From the NCBI RefSeq assembly GCF_008086045.1, contig NZ_VSEY01000011.1, forward strand, positions 1 through 64,000: 64,000 nt of DNA. Reading direction: 5' to 3'. The translations under genes were made by a program, and so were the position numbers. Positions within the stretch are counted from its first letter, which is position 1. Each line of letters opens with the position of its first letter. Source of the DNA: Nonomuraea sp. PA05. GTDB lineage: Bacteria; Actinomycetota; Actinomycetes; Streptosporangiales; Streptosporangiaceae. Positions 7,671 through 17,600 of the stretch are shown in pieces. The notes under the pieces were generated by a model, which saw nothing but the letters and a program-made list of their open reading frames with translations, had not been told where the DNA came from and made no database searches.

Positions 7671-9014
7671 TCAGGACGGGAAGACCGCCGCCAGTTCCGG
7701 GATGCGGGCACGATACCCGTCCAGCAGCCGCTCGGCCGTACTCACCGAGTCCACCAGCGGATGCAACGCGAACGCCGCCACCGCCAGCCGCGACGACCCG
7801 GTCAGCGCCGCCTCGATGACCGTCTGCTCCACCGCCTTGACCTGCTGCACCAGCCCCAGGAACCGCCCGGGCAACCCCCCGGTGGCCAGCGGCCGGACCC
7901 CGGCGCCGTCCACCGCGCAGGGGATCTCGACGACGGCGTCCGGCGGCAGCCCCGGCACCGCCGTGCCGTTGGCCACGTTGAGGATCATGGTGCTGGGCTC
8001 GCCGCGCGCGATGGCGGCCATGAGGGCCAGCGCGATCCCCTCGTACCCGCCCGCCTCCAGGTCGGCGGCGGAGCGCTCACCGGCGCCCGTGGCGTCGCGG
8101 GCCTCCGCCATGTACGAGGTGTCCCGCTCCCTGCGCGCCCGCGTCCACTCGGCCAGCGCCTCCCCCGGCCGGGCGCGGACGGCGGCGTAGAAGCGGTCCT
8201 GCTGTTCCAGCAGCGACTCTCCCCTGGTACGACCCGAGCTGCCCGCCACCGCCTCCCGCGTGAAGTAGTAGTAGTACAGGTACTCGTTCGGCAGCGCCTC
8301 CAGCGTCCGCACCCAGCCGGGCCCGAACAGCCGCGCCTCCTCGACCTGCCCCAGCAGCGCGTCGTCGGCGAGGAGCCGGGGCAGCACGTCCTGCCCGTCG
8401 TAGGTGAGGCCGCGCAGCCAGCCGAGGTGGTTGAGCCCCGCGTAGTCGGGTGAGACGCGGGCGGGGTCGAGCCCGAGTGCGGCGGCGGCGCGGCGGACGA
8501 GCCCGATCGGCGAGTCGCAGATGCCGATCACGCGGTCGCCGAGCACCCGCCGCATCGCCTCGGTGATCATGCCTGCCGGGTTGGTGAAGTTGATGACCCA
8601 CGCGCCGGGCGCGAGCGCGGCCACCCGCTCCGCCACGCGCACCGCGACCGGCACCGTGCGCAGCCCGAACGCGACGCCGCCCGGCCCGGTCGTCTCCTGC
8701 CCGACCAGGCCCAGCTCCAGCGCGACGCGCTCGTCGGCGGTGCGGCCCGCCAGGCCGCCCACCCGGATGGCGGAGAAGACGAAGGTCGCGTCCCGCAGGG
8801 CGGTGTCGAGGTCGGTCGTGGTGCGGACGAGCGGCGGGTCGTCGTGTCCCGCGGCCATGCCGCGCAGCACGTGGGACACGGTCTCCAGCCGTCCGGGCGA
8901 GACGTCGTACAGCACCACCTCCTCCACCCGCGGCTTGGTGGCGGTGTCGCGCAGCAGCGCGCCGTACACGAGCGGGACCCTGAACCCGCCGCCGCCCAGA
9001 ACGGCCAGCCTCAT
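7671..9014 (-). CDS. Glycoside hydrolase family 4 (6-phospho-beta-glucosidase-like)
   Basis: About 447 residues with GH4 landmarks: the NAD-binding opening LAVLGGGGFRVPLVYGALL, VFSAIRVGG, VINFTNPAGMITEA, and the metal-site region GICDSPIGL (the usual metal-binding Cys is present) with GLNHLGW. GH4 enzymes use NAD and a divalent metal to open glycosidic bonds by oxidation-elimination, mostly on 6-phosphorylated disaccharides. ATG 9014 is chosen because AAGGGG lies six bases before it. It is read in the same direction as the DeoR gene, separated by 39-bp repeats. The ABC transporter and PfkB kinase across the divergent promoter may supply its phosphorylated substrate. Confidence 0.85.
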   Translation of the reverse strand: MRLAVLGGGGFRVPLVYGALLRDTATKPRVEEVVLYDVSPGRLETVSHVLRGMAAGHDDPPLVRTTTDLDTALRDATFVFSAIRVGGLAGRTADERVALELGLVGQETTGPGGVAFGLRTVPVAVRVAERVAALAPGAWVINFTNPAGMITEAMRRVLGDRVIGICDSPIGLVRRAAAALGLDPARVSPDYAGLNHLGWLRGLTYDGQDVLPRLLADDALLGQVEEARLFGPGWVRTLEALPNEYLYYYYFTREAVAGSSGRTRGESLLEQQDRFYAAVRARPGEALAEWTRARRERDTSYMAEARDATGAGERSAADLEAGGYEGIALALMAAIARGEPSTMILNVANGTAVPGLPPDAVVEIPCAVDGAGVRPLATGGLPGRFLGLVQQVKAVEQTVIEAALTGSSRLAVAAFALHPLVDSVSTAERLLDGYRARIPELAAVFPS

Positions 9015-9030
9015 CCGCACCCCTTCACGT

Positions 9031-9147
9031 CAGCAGAACCTCGTCCACGCAGGCAAGACCTCGCCACCTCAGCAGCACCTCATTCACGCGAGCAGGACCT
9101 CGCCACCTCAGCAGCACCTCGTTCACGCGAGCAGGACCTCGGCGCCC
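9031..9147. repeat. 39-bp tandem repeat x3 copying the DeoR gene 3' end
   Basis: Units start at 9031, 9070 and 9109. The third covers the last eight codons and stop of the minus-strand DeoR gene (encoding AEVLLA-stop); the other two are downstream copies. The period is 13 codons, so EVLL-type peptides recur in the read-through frame. Confidence 0.85.
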
Positions 9148-9881
9148 GCCGCCGCGCAGGCGCGCAGCGTGGCCTCGTCGGCGCCGTCGTTGGTGACGAT
9201 CACGTCGACGTCCTCGGGCCCGCACACCCGCAGCGCGCCGGTGCCGGGGAACTTGTGCCGGTCCACCAGCAGCACGACCTGCCCGGCCGCCGCCATCATG
9301 GCGCGCTTGAGCGGCACCTCGGCCAGCGTGGTGTCCACGAGCTGCCCGTCCGGACGCACCCCGCTGGCCCCCAGGAACACCCGGTCGGCCACCACCTGAC
9401 CGAGCGCCGCCTCGGTCAGCACCCCCACCAGCGAGTGGTACGGCCTGCGCACCATGCCGCCGAGCAGCAGCAGCTCCACCTCCGGGTCGGCGCGCAGCAC
9501 GTCGAGGACGGCCAGGCTGGAGGTCACCACGGTGACGCGGCGCCCGCGCAGCCGCCGGGCCAGCCGCATCGTGGTGGTGCCGATGTCGAGCAGCACCACG
9601 TCCCCGTCGGCGACGAGCCGGGCGGCGCGGGTGGCGACCGCCTCCTTGTCCTGCTCGTCCGTGCCCGCCACCTCGGCGAACGGCCGGTCGGCGTCTGCGT
9701 CGGCGCAGGGCAGCGCGCCGCCGCGGACGCGGCGCAGAGTGCCGTCGCGGTCGAGCACCTCAAGGTCCCTGCGGATGGTGGACGGGCTCACGCCGAGCTG
9801 ACTGGCGAGATCGCGCACGCTCGTGGCACCGGAGACGCGGACGCGGCGCATGATCTCGGCATGCCGGAGGCGCTGGAGCAC
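9123..9881 (-). CDS. DeoR-family transcriptional regulator
   Basis: A 252-residue DeoR/GlpR regulator. The N-terminal helix-turn-helix is TSVRDLASQLGVSPSTIRRD; the C-terminal sensor domain has DIGTTTMRLARRL and VFLGASGV, the sugar-phosphate binding layout. It starts at GTG 9881, divergent from the PfkB operon, and is followed on the same strand by the GH4 gene. It probably represses both sides and responds to a phosphorylated sugar. Its 3' end lies in a tandem repeat. Confidence 0.9.
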   Translation of the reverse strand: MLQRLRHAEIMRRVRVSGATSVRDLASQLGVSPSTIRRDLEVLDRDGTLRRVRGGALPCADADADRPFAEVAGTDEQDKEAVATRAARLVADGDVVLLDIGTTTMRLARRLRGRRVTVVTSSLAVLDVLRADPEVELLLLGGMVRRPYHSLVGVLTEAALGQVVADRVFLGASGVRPDGQLVDTTLAEVPLKRAMMAAAGQVVLLVDRHKFPGTGALRVCGPEDVDVIVTNDGADEATLRACAAAGAEVLLA

Positions 9882-9915
9882 AGCGGGATCCTATCAGTCA
9901 AATTCGCGCAGAAGT

Positions 9916-9960
9916 GAGCATCGTGCACTTGAAGTGTTCGAGCAAACGTGCAAGATTGCG
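9916..9960. promoter_or_regulatory. Direct repeat, candidate DeoR binding site
   Basis: GAGCATCGTGCACTTG at 9916 and GAGCAAACGTGCAAG at 9940 form an imperfect direct repeat with 24-base spacing, in the 111 bases between the divergent DeoR and PfkB starts. Direct repeats in such a region are usual for DeoR proteins; the link is inference. Confidence 0.35.
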
Positions 9961-9992
9961 CACAACCGGTGTGTCGAGGAGGACCTATTCCC

Positions 9993-11225
9993 GTGTCTGC
10001 CCAGGCGTACGACCCTCTCGCCGGCGAGCGCACCCCGGAGGGTCCGCAGTTCGACGTCTTCCTGGCCGGCACTGTCTTCCTGGACATCATCTTCACCGGC
10101 CTGCCGGCGATGCCCGCGGCCGGCACGGAGATCTGGGCCGAAGGCATGGGCTCCTGCCCCGGCGGCATCGCCAACCTGGCCATCGCGACCAGCCGCCTCG
10201 GCCTGCGCACGTCGCTGGCGGCGGCGTTCGGCGACGACGACTACGGCGACTTCTGCTGGCGCACGCTGGAGCGGCAGGAAGCGGTGGACCTGTCCAGGTC
10301 CAGGCGGTTCGAGCACTGGCACTCGCCGGTGACGGTCTCCATGGCGGTCGACCGCGACCGCAGCATGGTCACGCACGGCCACCCCGCGCCCATGACGGCC
10401 TCCGCGATGATCGGCTCGCCGCCGCGCTCCCGCGCGGTGATCGTGAGCCTGTCCGCGGAGGAGCCGCTGGGCGAGCCGGGCAGCGCGTGCAACTGGGCGG
10501 AGCTGGCGCGCCGCGAGGGCTCGCTGATCTTCGCCGACGTGGGCTGGGACCCGTCGGGCGTCTGGTCGCGCTCGGTGCTCGACCAGTTGGACGTCTGCCA
10601 CGCGTTCATGCCGAACGCGACCGAGGCCATGGCCTACACCGGCATGGACACGCCCAGGGACGCGCTGTACGCGATCGCCGACAAGGTGCCGCTGGCCGTG
10701 GTGACCGACGGGGCCAACGGCGCCATGGCGATCGACTCGGCGACGGGCGAGGAGGCGTTCGTGCCCGCGCCCCGCGTGACGGCGCTCGACCCGACCGGCG
10801 CGGGCGACGTGTTCGGCGCCGGCATCGTGCTCGGCACGCTGTCCCACTGGCCGCTGGCCGACCGGCTGGCGTTCGCGGGGGTGTGCGCGGCGCTGGCGGT
10901 TCAGCAGTTCGGCGGCTCGCTGGCGGCGCCCGGATGGGGCGACATCGCCGACTGGTGGCACGAGGTGCGGGCCTCCGCCGACCACAGCGGCGCCTACGGC
11001 AGCGCGCTGGCCCGCCGCTACGCCTTCCTCGACCGGCTGGTGCCGTCGGTGCCGGTGGGCGCCGTGCGCCGCGCCGCCGCCACCATCGCCCGGTACGCCG
11101 ACGTCGGCATGGCACCGCCCGTCCCGGGGAAGCGTGCGGATCCCAACGTGACACACCCCGCCGGCGAGAACCCCTCCGGCGGCGGGGAACCGGATGCGCC
11201 TCGCGCGCCCGCGCAGAAGGAGTAA
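9993..11225 (+). CDS. PfkB-family carbohydrate kinase
   Basis: A 410-residue ribokinase-like kinase. Evidence is the N-terminal GTVFLDIIFTGLP opening, GSCPGGIANLAIATSRLGL, and the C-terminal DPTGAGDVFGAGI signature with the catalytic Asp. Start GTG 9993 is set by GAGGAGG ten bases upstream. It phosphorylates a sugar or nucleoside in the cytoplasm. It is first in the operon PfkB, lipoprotein, permease, permease, PIG-L. The C-terminal 60 residues are a Pro/Ala-rich tail beyond the fold. A kinase acting on an imported disaccharide would make sense of the GH4 enzyme in the same locus. Confidence 0.9.
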   Translation: MSAQAYDPLAGERTPEGPQFDVFLAGTVFLDIIFTGLPAMPAAGTEIWAEGMGSCPGGIANLAIATSRLGLRTSLAAAFGDDDYGDFCWRTLERQEAVDLSRSRRFEHWHSPVTVSMAVDRDRSMVTHGHPAPMTASAMIGSPPRSRAVIVSLSAEEPLGEPGSACNWAELARREGSLIFADVGWDPSGVWSRSVLDQLDVCHAFMPNATEAMAYTGMDTPRDALYAIADKVPLAVVTDGANGAMAIDSATGEEAFVPAPRVTALDPTGAGDVFGAGIVLGTLSHWPLADRLAFAGVCAALAVQQFGGSLAAPGWGDIADWWHEVRASADHSGAYGSALARRYAFLDRLVPSVPVGAVRRAAATIARYADVGMAPPVPGKRADPNVTHPAGENPSGGGEPDAPRAPAQKE

Positions 11226-11229
11226 GCCG

Positions 11230-12768
11230 TTGACCGCCGAGAAGCGAAAGCCGCGTGAAGCCGGCACCCCGGCCGCCCACCAGCCATGGCCACCCGGAGC
11301 TTCGGCCCCGACCACCCACCGGCGACGGCCGCTCCACGCTCCGGCCCCGGCCGCCCACCGGTCAGGGCCGCCCCGAGCTTCGGCCCCGGCCGTCCACCGG
11401 CGACGGCCGCATCGGGCCAGGGCGGTGCTGGCCCTGCTCGCTGCCGTGGCCGTGTGCTCGGCCGCGTGCGCGCCCGGCTCCTCCGCCCCTCCCCCGGCCG
11501 CCTCGAAGCCGACCTCCACGGCCGTCCGCACCGACGCCTCAGCGCTGGGCGACGTCACCCTGACGGTCTGGGACCAGGAGGTCCGCGGCGGCCAGGCCGC
11601 CCAGATGGAGAAGCTGAACGCCGCGTTCCAGGCCAAGTACCCCAACATCAAGCTGAACCGCGTCTCCCGCTCCTTCGACGACCTGAACACCACGCTGCGC
11701 CTGGCGCTGAGCGGCAACGAGCCGCCCGACGTGGTGGAGGCCAACAACGGCCGCTCCGCCATGGGCGCGTTCGTCAAGGCGGGCCAGCTCCGTCCGCTGG
11801 ACGACTACGCCGAGGCGTACGGCTGGAAGCAGCGCTACCCGGAGTCGGTGCTGCGGTACTCGCGCTACAGCGCCGACGGCAAGCTCTTCGGCGAGGGCAA
11901 CCTGTACGGCCTGCCCCAGGTCGGCGAGGTCGTCGGCCTCTTCTTCAACGCCGCCAAGCTGAAGCAGCTCGGCCTGGAGCCGCCGAGGACGTGGGCCGAG
12001 TTCGAGACCGCCCTGGACAAGGCCAAGGCGGCCGGCGAGGTGCCCCTGCAGTTCGGCAACCTCGACAAGTGGCCGGCCGTGCACGTGTTCGGCACCGTGC
12101 AGGGCCGTACCGTGCCGCCCGATCAGATCGGCACGCTCGCGTTCGGCCGCAAGGGCGCCTCCTGGAACACCCCCGAGAACGTCAAGGCCGCCGAGCAGCT
12201 CGTGAGCTGGGTGGACAAGGGGTACTTCGCCAAGGGCTTCAACGGCCAGGGGTACGACGCGGCGTGGCAGGCGTTCGGCAAGGGCCAGGGCGTCTTCCTG
12301 ATCGCGGGCACCTGGCTGCTGGCCGACCTGCAGAAGGCGCTCGGCGCGGACCTCGGGTTCATGCTGCCGCCGGGCGCCACCCCGGACGCGGCGCCGGTCG
12401 CGACCGGGGGGACGGGCCTGCCGTTCGCCGTCACGGCCAAGAGCCCGCACCCGGACGCGGCGGCGGCGTACATCGACTTCATCACCGACGCCGACGCGAT
12501 GAAGGTGCTCACCGAGACCGGCAACCTGCCGGTCGCCGACACCGCCGCGCAGACGGTGGCGGAGGGTCCGCAGAAGGACGTGTTCACCGCGTTCGGCACG
12601 GTGACCGGCAAGGACGGGCTGGTGCCGTACCTCGACTACGCCACCCCCACCTTCGCCGACACCCTCGGCGCGGCCCTTCAGGACCTGCTCGCCAAGAAGG
12701 CGGCGCCGCAGGAGTTCCTCGCCACCCTCGAGAAGGACTACAAGACCTTCGCCGAGAGCAACGGCTGA
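11230..12768 (+). CDS. Sugar ABC transporter substrate-binding lipoprotein
   Basis: An extracellular solute-binding protein of family 1 that captures sugar for the two permeases downstream. Markers are the lipobox around VCSAAC (Cys about residue 78), TLTVWDQEV, ANNGRSAMG, GLPQVGEVVGLFFN and TGLPFAVTAKSPHP. The start at TTG 11230, five bases after the kinase stop, gives about 512 residues. Unusually, about 60 residues precede the signal peptide and contain a 13-residue repeat three times. The true start may lie downstream at the GTG at 11424, just before LALLAAVAVCSAAC, leaving the repeats as a leader. Confidence 0.85.
   Translation: MTAEKRKPREAGTPAAHQPWPPGASAPTTHRRRPLHAPAPAAHRSGPPRASAPAVHRRRPHRARAVLALLAAVAVCSAACAPGSSAPPPAASKPTSTAVRTDASALGDVTLTVWDQEVRGGQAAQMEKLNAAFQAKYPNIKLNRVSRSFDDLNTTLRLALSGNEPPDVVEANNGRSAMGAFVKAGQLRPLDDYAEAYGWKQRYPESVLRYSRYSADGKLFGEGNLYGLPQVGEVVGLFFNAAKLKQLGLEPPRTWAEFETALDKAKAAGEVPLQFGNLDKWPAVHVFGTVQGRTVPPDQIGTLAFGRKGASWNTPENVKAAEQLVSWVDKGYFAKGFNGQGYDAAWQAFGKGQGVFLIAGTWLLADLQKALGADLGFMLPPGATPDAAPVATGGTGLPFAVTAKSPHPDAAAAYIDFITDADAMKVLTETGNLPVADTAAQTVAEGPQKDVFTAFGTVTGKDGLVPYLDYATPTFADTLGAALQDLLAKKAAPQEFLATLEKDYKTFAESNG
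11299..11415 (+). repeat. 39-bp (13-codon) tandem repeat x3
   Basis: Units at 11299, 11338 and 11377 have the pattern GCT-TCG-GCC-CCG then CACCGGCGACGGCCG. They are in frame with the substrate-binding protein and lie upstream of its hydrophobic signal core, so they lengthen either the N-terminal region or the leader. Confidence 0.85.
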
Positions 12769-12770
12769 GC

Positions 12771-13649
12771 ATGGCGGCACCCCCCGGCGAGCCCCGTCGC
12801 GTCGCCTACCTGTACCTGCTGCCCGCCTTCGCCGTCTACGCGCTGTTCCTGCTGTACCCGATCGGCCGGGCCGTGCAGATCTCCCTCTACGACTGGGACG
12901 GCCTGTCCCTCGGCACCTGGGCCGGGCTCGACAACTACGTGGCCATCGTCGCGGACGAGGGGCTGCGGGCGGCCTTCGCGCACGCCCTGGTCCTCATCGT
13001 CTTCTACGCCGGCGCGCCGCTCGTCATCGGGCTGACGCTGGCCGCGATACTCAACCACGCCAAGGTGCGCGGGCTGGGCTTCTTCCGCACCGTCGTGTTC
13101 CTGCCGCAGGTCATCGCCATGGTGGTGGTCGCGGTGGCGTGGCGGCGCGTCTACGCCCCGGACGGCTCCCTCAACGCGCTGCTCGGCGCGCTCGGGCTCG
13201 ACTCCCTGACCCGCGGCTGGCTGGGCGACTACACCTTCGCGCTGCCGGCGGTGGGGGTGGTCGGCACCTGGTTCGAGACGGGGCTGGTGACGGTGCTGCT
13301 GCTGGCCGGCATGAGCCGCATCCCCCTGTCCCTGTACGAGGCGGCGCGGCTGGACGGGGCGGGGGCCGTGCGCGAGTTCTTCTCGGTCACGCTGCCGTCG
13401 GTGCGGGCGGAGATCGCGGTGGCTCTGACGTTGACGGTGATCGCCGCGCTGCGCACGTTCGACCTGGTGTACGTGACGACTCGCGGCGGGCCGGGGGATT
13501 CCACGTCCGTGCCGTCCTACGAGGTTTATCACCGTGCCTTCGGGCTGGGGCAGGTGGGGTCGGCGGCGGCCATCGGGGTCACGCTCACCGTGGTGATCTT
13601 CGTGATCTCGTTCGGGATCAACCGGTTCGCGGACAGGAACGTCTCATGA
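12771..13649 (+). CDS. Sugar ABC transporter permease (MalF/UgpA type)
   Basis: A 292-residue inner-membrane permease with six hydrophobic segments and the cytoplasmic EAA loop EAARLDGAGAVREFF, which docks the ATPase. It starts two bases after the lipoprotein stop. No ATPase gene is in the operon; in actinomycetes such CUT1 importers usually share one ATPase (MsiK). The second permease begins about 140 bases later, after a repeat-rich linker, where a GTGA/ATGA junction would be usual. Confidence 0.9.
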   Translation: MAAPPGEPRRVAYLYLLPAFAVYALFLLYPIGRAVQISLYDWDGLSLGTWAGLDNYVAIVADEGLRAAFAHALVLIVFYAGAPLVIGLTLAAILNHAKVRGLGFFRTVVFLPQVIAMVVVAVAWRRVYAPDGSLNALLGALGLDSLTRGWLGDYTFALPAVGVVGTWFETGLVTVLLLAGMSRIPLSLYEAARLDGAGAVREFFSVTLPSVRAEIAVALTLTVIAALRTFDLVYVTTRGGPGDSTSVPSYEVYHRAFGLGQVGSAAAIGVTLTVVIFVISFGINRFADRNVS

Positions 13650-13670
13650 ACCGGCGCCGCGCGTACGAGC

Positions 13671-13780
13671 ATCCCGCCACCCCCCACCGCCCGCACGGGG
13701 ATCCCCTCACCCCGCACCGCCCGCAGGGGGACCTCGTCCCCTCTCGCGGGGACCTCGCCACCCCCCACCGCCCGCACGGG
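13671..13780. repeat. Imperfect 30-bp tandem repeat between two permease genes
   Basis: Units of CCCCACCGCCCGCACGGGGA type recur about every 30 bases (with one 21-base unit) and fill the gap between the permeases. An ATG at 13646 overlapping the first permease stop opens a frame of 48 codons through the repeats that ends at 13792 just past the second permease start, so the second gene may once have started at 13646. Confidence 0.7.
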
Positions 13781-13788
13781 AGAGCCTC

Positions 13789-14589
13789 ATGATTTCTCGC
13801 GGGGAGCGGGTGGCGAACTACGTCATCCTGTCCGTGTTCGCCGCCTTCGCCCTCTACCCGATCGTCGTCATCCTGTCGGCCGCCCTCGGCCCGGCCGACA
13901 GCGGCGGCACGTCCGGCCTGTCGAACTTCGCTGCCGCCTGGGAGATCGGCCGCTTCGGCTCCTACCTGCGCACCAGCCTGGCAGTGTCGGTGTTCGTCGT
14001 GGTCGTCAGCGTCGTGCTGTCCATCATGAGCGGGTACGCGTTCGGCACGATGCGCTTCCGCGGCCGGTCACTGCTGTTCTACCTGTTCATGCTCGGGATC
14101 ATGATGCCGAGCGAGGCCGTGGCGGTGCCGCTCTACTTCGACCTGCGCTCCCTCGGGCTGATCGACACGTTCTGGTCGATCACGCTGCCGCAGATGGCGC
14201 TGTCGGTGGCGTTCGGCACGTTCTGGATGCGGGCGTACTTCCTGGCCTCGAACCGCGCGATCATCGAGGCGGCCCGCATCGACGGCGCGTCGAGCTGGCG
14301 CATCCTGTGGCAGGTCCTGCTGCCCGCCGCGCGGCCCGCCGTCGTCACGCTGACCGTGCTCGTGTTCATGTGGACGTGGAACGAGTTCCTCATCCCGCTG
14401 ATCATGGTGACCAGCGAGTCGCTGCGTACCGCGCCGCTGGGACTGGCCTTCTTCCAGGGGCAGTACACCTCCGGGTTCACCCTGCTGGCGGCCGGTTCGG
14501 TCATCGTGGCCACGCCTGTCGTGGTCTTCTACCTGTTCCTTCAGCGTCACTTCGTCCGCGGGCTGCTCCAGGGGGCGGTCCGCGAGTAA
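13789..14589 (+). CDS. Sugar ABC transporter permease (MalG/UgpE type)
   Basis: A 266-residue permease with six membrane segments and the EAA loop EAARIDGASSWRILWQVLLP. It pairs with the upstream permease to form the membrane channel. Start ATG 13789 has GGGAGAG six to eight bases upstream. Length is slightly short at the N-terminus for the family (usually 270-300), which fits loss or displacement of the original start by the repeat array before it. Confidence 0.9.
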   Translation: MISRGERVANYVILSVFAAFALYPIVVILSAALGPADSGGTSGLSNFAAAWEIGRFGSYLRTSLAVSVFVVVVSVVLSIMSGYAFGTMRFRGRSLLFYLFMLGIMMPSEAVAVPLYFDLRSLGLIDTFWSITLPQMALSVAFGTFWMRAYFLASNRAIIEAARIDGASSWRILWQVLLPAARPAVVTLTVLVFMWTWNEFLIPLIMVTSESLRTAPLGLAFFQGQYTSGFTLLAAGSVIVATPVVVFYLFLQRHFVRGLLQGAVRE

Positions 14590-14602
14590 ACCTCCGGAGG
14601 TT
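14589..14602 (+). promoter_or_regulatory. Palindrome enclosing the PIG-L ribosome binding site
   Basis: AACCTCCGGAGGTT is a perfect 14-base palindrome starting at the last base of the permease stop codon and containing the GGAGG that precedes ATG 14605. Folded, it would make a five-base stem with a CCGG loop and partly hide the ribosome binding site. Confidence 0.5.
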
Positions 14603-14604
14603 CG

Positions 14605-17600
14605 ATGCGTACCAGACCCGCCGAAACGGCGGCCGGAACCACGGCCACCACCCGCACACCCGCGACCGTCCCCCGGCCTGCACCCATCTCCCACCCGACG
14701 CGGCACCGCGGCCGCCTGGCGGTGCTGGCCGCCGCCGCGGTCACGCTCGCGCTGCTCCCCGGCACCCCCGTCTCCGCCTCCGCCTCCGCCTCTGCCTCTG
14801 CCTCCGCCTCCGCCGAGACCACGGCATCCACCGGCGACGTCACCGCGCTCACCGGCGGAGCAGCGACCCCCGTCGACCTCGACGCCCTGTTCATCGGCGC
14901 TCACCCCGACGACGAGGCGTTCACCCTCTCCACCCTCGGCCAATGGAACGAGTACCACGACGTACGCACCGGTGTGGTCACCGTCACCCGAGGCGAGGGC
15001 GGCGGGAACGCGGTCGGCCCCGAGGAGGGCCCGGCACTCGGTCTCCTGCGCGAGGCCGAGGAACGCACGGCGGTCGGCAAGGCGGCCGTGACGGAGGTGT
15101 TCAACCTCGACGACGTCGACTTCTACTACACGGTCAGCGCCCCGCTGACCGACCAAGTGTGGGGCGGCGACACCCTGGAGAAGGTGGTCCGCCTCGTCCG
15201 CATGACCAGGCCGGAGATCCTGCTCACCATGGACCCGGCCCCCACGCCGGGCAACCACGGCAACCACCAGGAGGCCGCCCGGCTGGCCATCGAGGCGTTC
15301 TACGCGGCGGCCGATCCGAAGGCGTTCCCCGAGCAGATCAGCCGTGAGGGCCTGCGCCCGTTCGCACCGGCGCGGCTGCTCACCGGCGGCGCACGCGGCA
15401 CCTCGCAGACCGGCCCCGCCTGCGCCTCGACGTTCCGTCCCGCCAACGCGGCGCAGAACGTGTTCGGCGTGTGGAGCGGCCGCCCCTCAGCCGGCCACGG
15501 CAAGACGTGGGCGGCCGTGGAGCGGGAGGCGCAGCGCGTGTACGCCTCCCAGGGCTGGGCCGGCTTCCCGGACGTGCCGACCGATCCCGCCCAGCTCGGC
15601 TGCGACTTCTTCACCCAGGTGGACGCCCGGGTGCCGTTCCCCGCACCGGGCAGCCCGGCCGCCGCCGCTCCGACGTCCGTCCTCGACGGTGCTCTGACGA
15701 GAGCTGACGGCACGGTGCCGCTCGGGACTCAGCTCGGGCTGCGCACCAGTACGTTCGACATCCGTCCTGGCACGCCGTTCACGGTCGAGGTGTCCGTGAA
15801 GGCGCCGCCCCGCGCCCCGCTCGGCCGCTCATCGGTCGCCCTGAGCGTCCCGGACGGGTGGCAAGTCAGCACCACGAACGCGAGCGCGAACACCAACACC
15901 AACACCAACACCAACACGACCGCCACCGCACCAGCCACGTCCACCGAATCCAGCACACCGACCCCCTCCGGCACACCGACTCCCTCCAGCACACCGCCCC
16001 CCTCCGGCACACCAACTCCCTCCGGCACACCGACCCCCTCCGGCACCTCCGCCGCCCTCGGAAGACCTGCCGCAGGGCGCGGCGCCTCGGCCACGTTCAA
16101 GGTGACCCCACCAGCGCAGGCCACCCTGGGCCGAGCCCGCATCGCCGCCACACTCACCACCGAACACGGCAGCGGCTACACCGACCGCCAGGTCGAGGTC
16201 GTCCGTTCCGTCCGCACCGCCCAGCAACCCCTCCCCCAGGTCGCCCAGTACGAGAAGTGGACCGGCGAGACCGCCGTACCCCAGCTCCGCGGCCTGGTCA
16301 CCCCCGTCCTCACCCTCCCATCGGCCGGCACCAGGCAGGTCGGCGTCATCGTCACGAACGTCAGCGACGCCCCCGCCTCCGGCACCGTCCGCGTCGACCT
16401 GCCACCGGGCTTCACGTCCGACCGCGCGCAGGCCTCGTACGCCGACCTGGCGGCGGGCACGTCGACAACACTGCCGTTCACCGTCACCAACTCCGACCCC
16501 ACCCTGAAGACCTCGAACGAGGGCGGCGACTACGCCTACACCATCACCACCACCGGCGAGGACGGCACCACCACTACCCGCCCGGCCCTGGAACTGGTTC
16601 CCGCCGCCGCAGTCCCGCAGGCGTCCGCCGCCCCGGCCGTGGACGGCGCCGAGGGCGACGGCGAGTACGGCGGCGCCGCGCTGAACATCTCCCGCCTCTG
16701 GGAGGGCACCGCGTGCTCCTCGCCGGCCGACTGCTCCGGCACGGCCAAGCTCACCTGGCACGACGACACGCTGTACGTGCTGGTGCACGTGCAGGATGAC
16801 GTCCTCGGCACGCGGCTGGCCGCCTCCGACTGCAAGCGGCACTGGCGTACCGACTCGGTGGAGGTCACCCTCGACCCGCGCGGCACTTCCGAGAACACCT
16901 CCACCACGTTCAAGACCGCGGTCCTGCCCGTGACGGCCGAGGGCCCGCCCTGCCACCTGCGCGACGCCGACAACCGGCAGGGTCCGGGCGGGGAGACCGC
17001 GCCGGGCATGCGGGTGGCCTCGAAGGTGTCCGCCGGGGAGTACACGGTGGAGATGTCCATCCCGCTGGAGGTCCTGCCCGGCGCCGTCGACCCGGCGCAC
17101 CTGGGCCTGAACGTCCTCGTCTACGACTCCGACACCCAGGACAGAACCGGCCAGACTCGCATCGGCTGGTCGACGTGGGGCGGCGTGCAGGGCGACCCGT
17201 ACCGCTGGGGCGTGGCCACCCTGCCCGGCTACCAGCCCCCGCCCGACCGCCCCACCACCCCTCCGGACCCGGTCATCCCGGACACCGCTCTGTCCAGCCT
17301 GGACTCGCCCCAGTCCCTGGAGCAGTCCGTACGCGTCAACGTCCCTCCCTCCGGCCCCGCCGCCCCGGCCTCCCAGACCGGCCGCGTCGTCTCAGCCTCG
17401 GCCTCGGCCTCGGGTGGGGGTGACGCGGTGAAGGTGACTCTGCGGAGCGCCTCACGCGGTGAGATGCACTTGTTCGTACGAGATGGGCAGGGCACCGCGG
17501 GCACCCGTGTCGTGACCGTCTCCACCAGGGGCACCACGACCGTCACCGTCCCCTTGACCCGTGCCCTGGGCGCGCGCCCGGCGGTGGTGGCCGGGTGGCA

